The notes beneath the pieces are model-generated. The model was given only the letters and a program-made list of their open reading frames with translations, was not told the DNA's origin and did no database searches. A program made the position numbers and the translations under genes. A DNA stretch of 39,549 nt from a virus, in IMG/VR virus record IMGVR_UViG_3300046616_000136, positions 1 through 39,549 of that record. The stretch is one strand, 5' to 3'. Shown piece after piece: positions 38,649-39,549 of the stretch; within the stretch, counting starts at the first letter, position 1; each line of letters opens with the position of its first letter.

Positions 38649-38830
38649 TGGTCCTTGAGGTCACCATCGGCGAATCCATCTGCATCCGCATGGACGACGG
38701 CATCGAAGACTCACGCCCCGTACCCGAACAGGTCGAGGACTACCTCACCCGCATGTCTAGGGCGGCAGTCAAGACGTACACCGACATCCCCACCAGCTCC
38801 ATGATCGGCGGGGACGACGACGAAGGCTGA
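38648..38830 (+). CDS. 60-aa acidic hypothetical protein
   Basis: ATG 38648 overlaps the HNH stop (TAATG). Strands EVTIGESICIRMDDGIED, then helix EQVEDYLTRMSRAAVK and an acidic end. No family. Confidence 0.58.
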   Translation: MVLEVTIGESICIRMDDGIEDSRPVPEQVEDYLTRMSRAAVKTYTDIPTSSMIGGDDDEG

Positions 38831-38837
38831 CCGGTGG

Positions 38838-38945
38838 GTGTGCGAACTCTGCGGCACACGGTTCGTAGTCCCAAGCCTTGCCCGCGAATGCGAAGAACGG
38901 TGCCTCAGCGAGGCGGGTACTGCTGATACTGAGGCTGCTGGTTAA
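38838..38945 (+). CDS. 35-aa zinc-finger-like peptide
   Basis: GTG 38838 opens MCELCGTRFVVPSLARECEE followed by RCLSEAG, with CxxC-x(13)-C-x4-C. The pattern looks protein-like, in particular CELCGTRF. There is no clear ribosome site; coupling to the stop at 38830 is possible. It ends by overlapping the 3' end of the leftward Imm-type gene (38905) by 41 nt. Confidence 0.5.
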   Translation: MCELCGTRFVVPSLARECEERCLSEAGTADTEAAG

Positions 38946-39171
38946 CCGCAACCAGGTTGTGCGAATTCAACGACATCACCAACGCAACCAACCAACCAAC
39001 AACCGTCCACCCAAGCAGCACCGTGAGCCAGAAGATGCCCCAAGTGTTCCGCTTACCCCTCGTAGCGGCCACAGCCCACGGCAGGGTGTAGCCCAACGTC
39101 AACACCGTCACACACCAACTGACGATCGTCGAGATTGGGCGCGGCTTCTTATCGGTAACGGTGACGCTCAC
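38905..39171 (-). CDS. Superinfection immunity protein (Imm-like)
   Basis: An 88-aa membrane protein on the minus strand, GTG 39171 behind GGGGGAG. Two TM segments (about 14-36 and 47-68) bracket YTLPWAVAATRGKRNTWGIF, and LGWTVVGWLVALV closes the second. This pattern matches the superinfection immunity family (PF14373, T4 Imm-like), whose members block DNA entry of related phages. The C-terminus is Gln/Tyr/Pro-rich. It is the only leftward gene in the right arm, with the same leader as the attP-side cargo operon, so expression in lysogens is likely. Confidence 0.78.
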   Translation of the reverse strand: MSVTVTDKKPRPISTIVSWCVTVLTLGYTLPWAVAATRGKRNTWGIFWLTVLLGWTVVGWLVALVMSLNSHNLVAVNQQPQYQQYPPR

Positions 39172-39206
39172 GACTCCCCCTCAGGTCAGGTATCAGACCC
39201 CAGCAG
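39169..39206 (-). promoter_or_regulatory. Leader of Imm-like gene, shared with cargo operon
   Basis: Reading leftward: GATACCTGACCTG, then AGGGGGAGTC and GTG. Identical AGGGGGAGTCGTG with an ATACCT box nearby occurs before 22630. The GACCTG element is found near both. A -10-like ATACCT would give a short leader; no strong -35 is evident. Confidence 0.5.
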
Positions 39207-39231
39207 GGTAGGACAGAACGGCAGGCTGCGA

Positions 39232-39513
39232 GTGGCGAATCGGAATACCACCATCCGCGACAGACACCGCACCGTCCTACGACGAGGCGAACCACCATGC
39301 GCGCTCTGCCTCAAGCCCATCGACTACGCGCTCAAGTACCCCAACCCCTGGTGCTACGTCGTCGACCACATCCTGCCCGTCATCAAGTTCCCCGAGCTCG
39401 AGCACGACATCACCAACAAGCAGCCAGCTCACAACACGTGCAACCGCGAAAAGTGGGACAAGCTCGAAGCCGAAACAGGATCGCGCACGTTCGTTACGTC
39501 GCGAACCTGGTAG
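39232..39513 (+). CDS. HNH endonuclease next to terminase
   Basis: A 93-aa protein from GTG 39232. CALCLKP (residues about 24-30), VVDHILPVI (with catalytic His) and HNTCNREKW complete a Cys-zinc HNH domain. HNH proteins beside the terminase are common in cos-type siphoviruses and stimulate specific cos cleavage with the large subunit. The longer frame upstream (to 38878) overlaps the leftward Imm-like gene and lacks a start signal; 39232 gives the usual size but its ribosome site is weak. Confidence 0.88.
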   Translation: MANRNTTIRDRHRTVLRRGEPPCALCLKPIDYALKYPNPWCYVVDHILPVIKFPELEHDITNKQPAHNTCNREKWDKLEAETGSRTFVTSRTW

Positions 39514-39549
39514 GGGGAGGGTCACCCCTCTCACGTCGCGCTCCCGCCT
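39514..39549. other. Right genome terminus, cos-side repeats
   Basis: After the HNH stop: hairpin GAGGG-TCAC-CCCTC (39517-39530), a direct repeat ACGTCGCG (39496-39503 and 39533-39540) and the final CCCGCCT, inverse of the first seven bases of the window. These could be terminase/HNH recognition elements around a cohesive end. Confidence 0.5.

Overview
The window reads as a complete or near-complete genome of a temperate, long-tailed (siphovirus-type) phage of an actinobacterium. Evidence for the host group: high GC with C/G-ending codons in the right arm, a WhiB-family Fe-S regulator (31543-31866), a cell-wall protein with an LAxTG (class E-type) sortase signal (26719-27453), GTG/TTG starts, and an attP core that copies the 3' half of a bacterial tRNA-Arg(ACG). 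I cannot name the genus. Joining the two window ends creates a perfect 14-bp palindrome (CCCGCCT|AGGCGGG), and an HNH gene and the terminase flank that junction, so the ends look like natural cos-type termini.

Layout. (1) 1-8378: packaging and head/neck genes (TerS, TerL, portal, MuF-like, scaffold, capsid, connectors, tail terminator), major tail protein followed by a strong terminator, and tail-assembly chaperones joined by a -1 frameshift at GGGAAAG. (2) 8389-16795: tape measure and tail-tip proteins, including a 1.38-kaa hub with two LamG-like domains, eight TLPAL-type repeats and an embedded peptidoglycan-binding domain. (3) 16842-20981: lysis region (several small membrane proteins, M15-type endolysin, r1t-like holin, two tiny peptides with the same C-terminus, a secreted protein) and a tail spike/fibre, closed by a terminator. 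(4) 21035-22630: seven-gene leftward cargo operon. (5) 22654-24922: attP, tyrosine integrase, divergent repressor/Cro switch with a 16-bp palindrome. (6) 24919-34861: early operon with 1-8 nt overlaps at most junctions: HTH protein, GIY-YIG protein, small unknowns, an LAxTG surface protein with a second protein-like frame hidden in its stalk, two membrane proteins, MazG-like protein, YqaJ exonuclease and partner, HNH, replication initiator with iteron-like repeats, WhiB with an extra zinc finger, RusA. (7) 34938-39549: GIY-YIG-type protein, HTH proteins, metallophosphoesterase-like protein, a 385-nt gene-free gap with four strong stem-loops, HNH, a leftward Imm-type superinfection immunity protein, and a terminal HNH.

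How it fits together. Integration at tRNA-Arg(ACG) would put integrase at one prophage end and the leftward operon at the other, 47 nt downstream of the restored tRNA 3' end, so the host tRNA promoter could read into the cargo genes in a lysogen. The leftward operon and the Imm gene share a 13-nt leader (AGGGGGAGTCGTG), suggesting joint control. The most unusual items are the LAxTG surface protein with its overlapping AUC-start frame, the structured gap at 37424-37703, the tRNA-coupled cargo operon, and the paired tiny ...ILGKA peptides.
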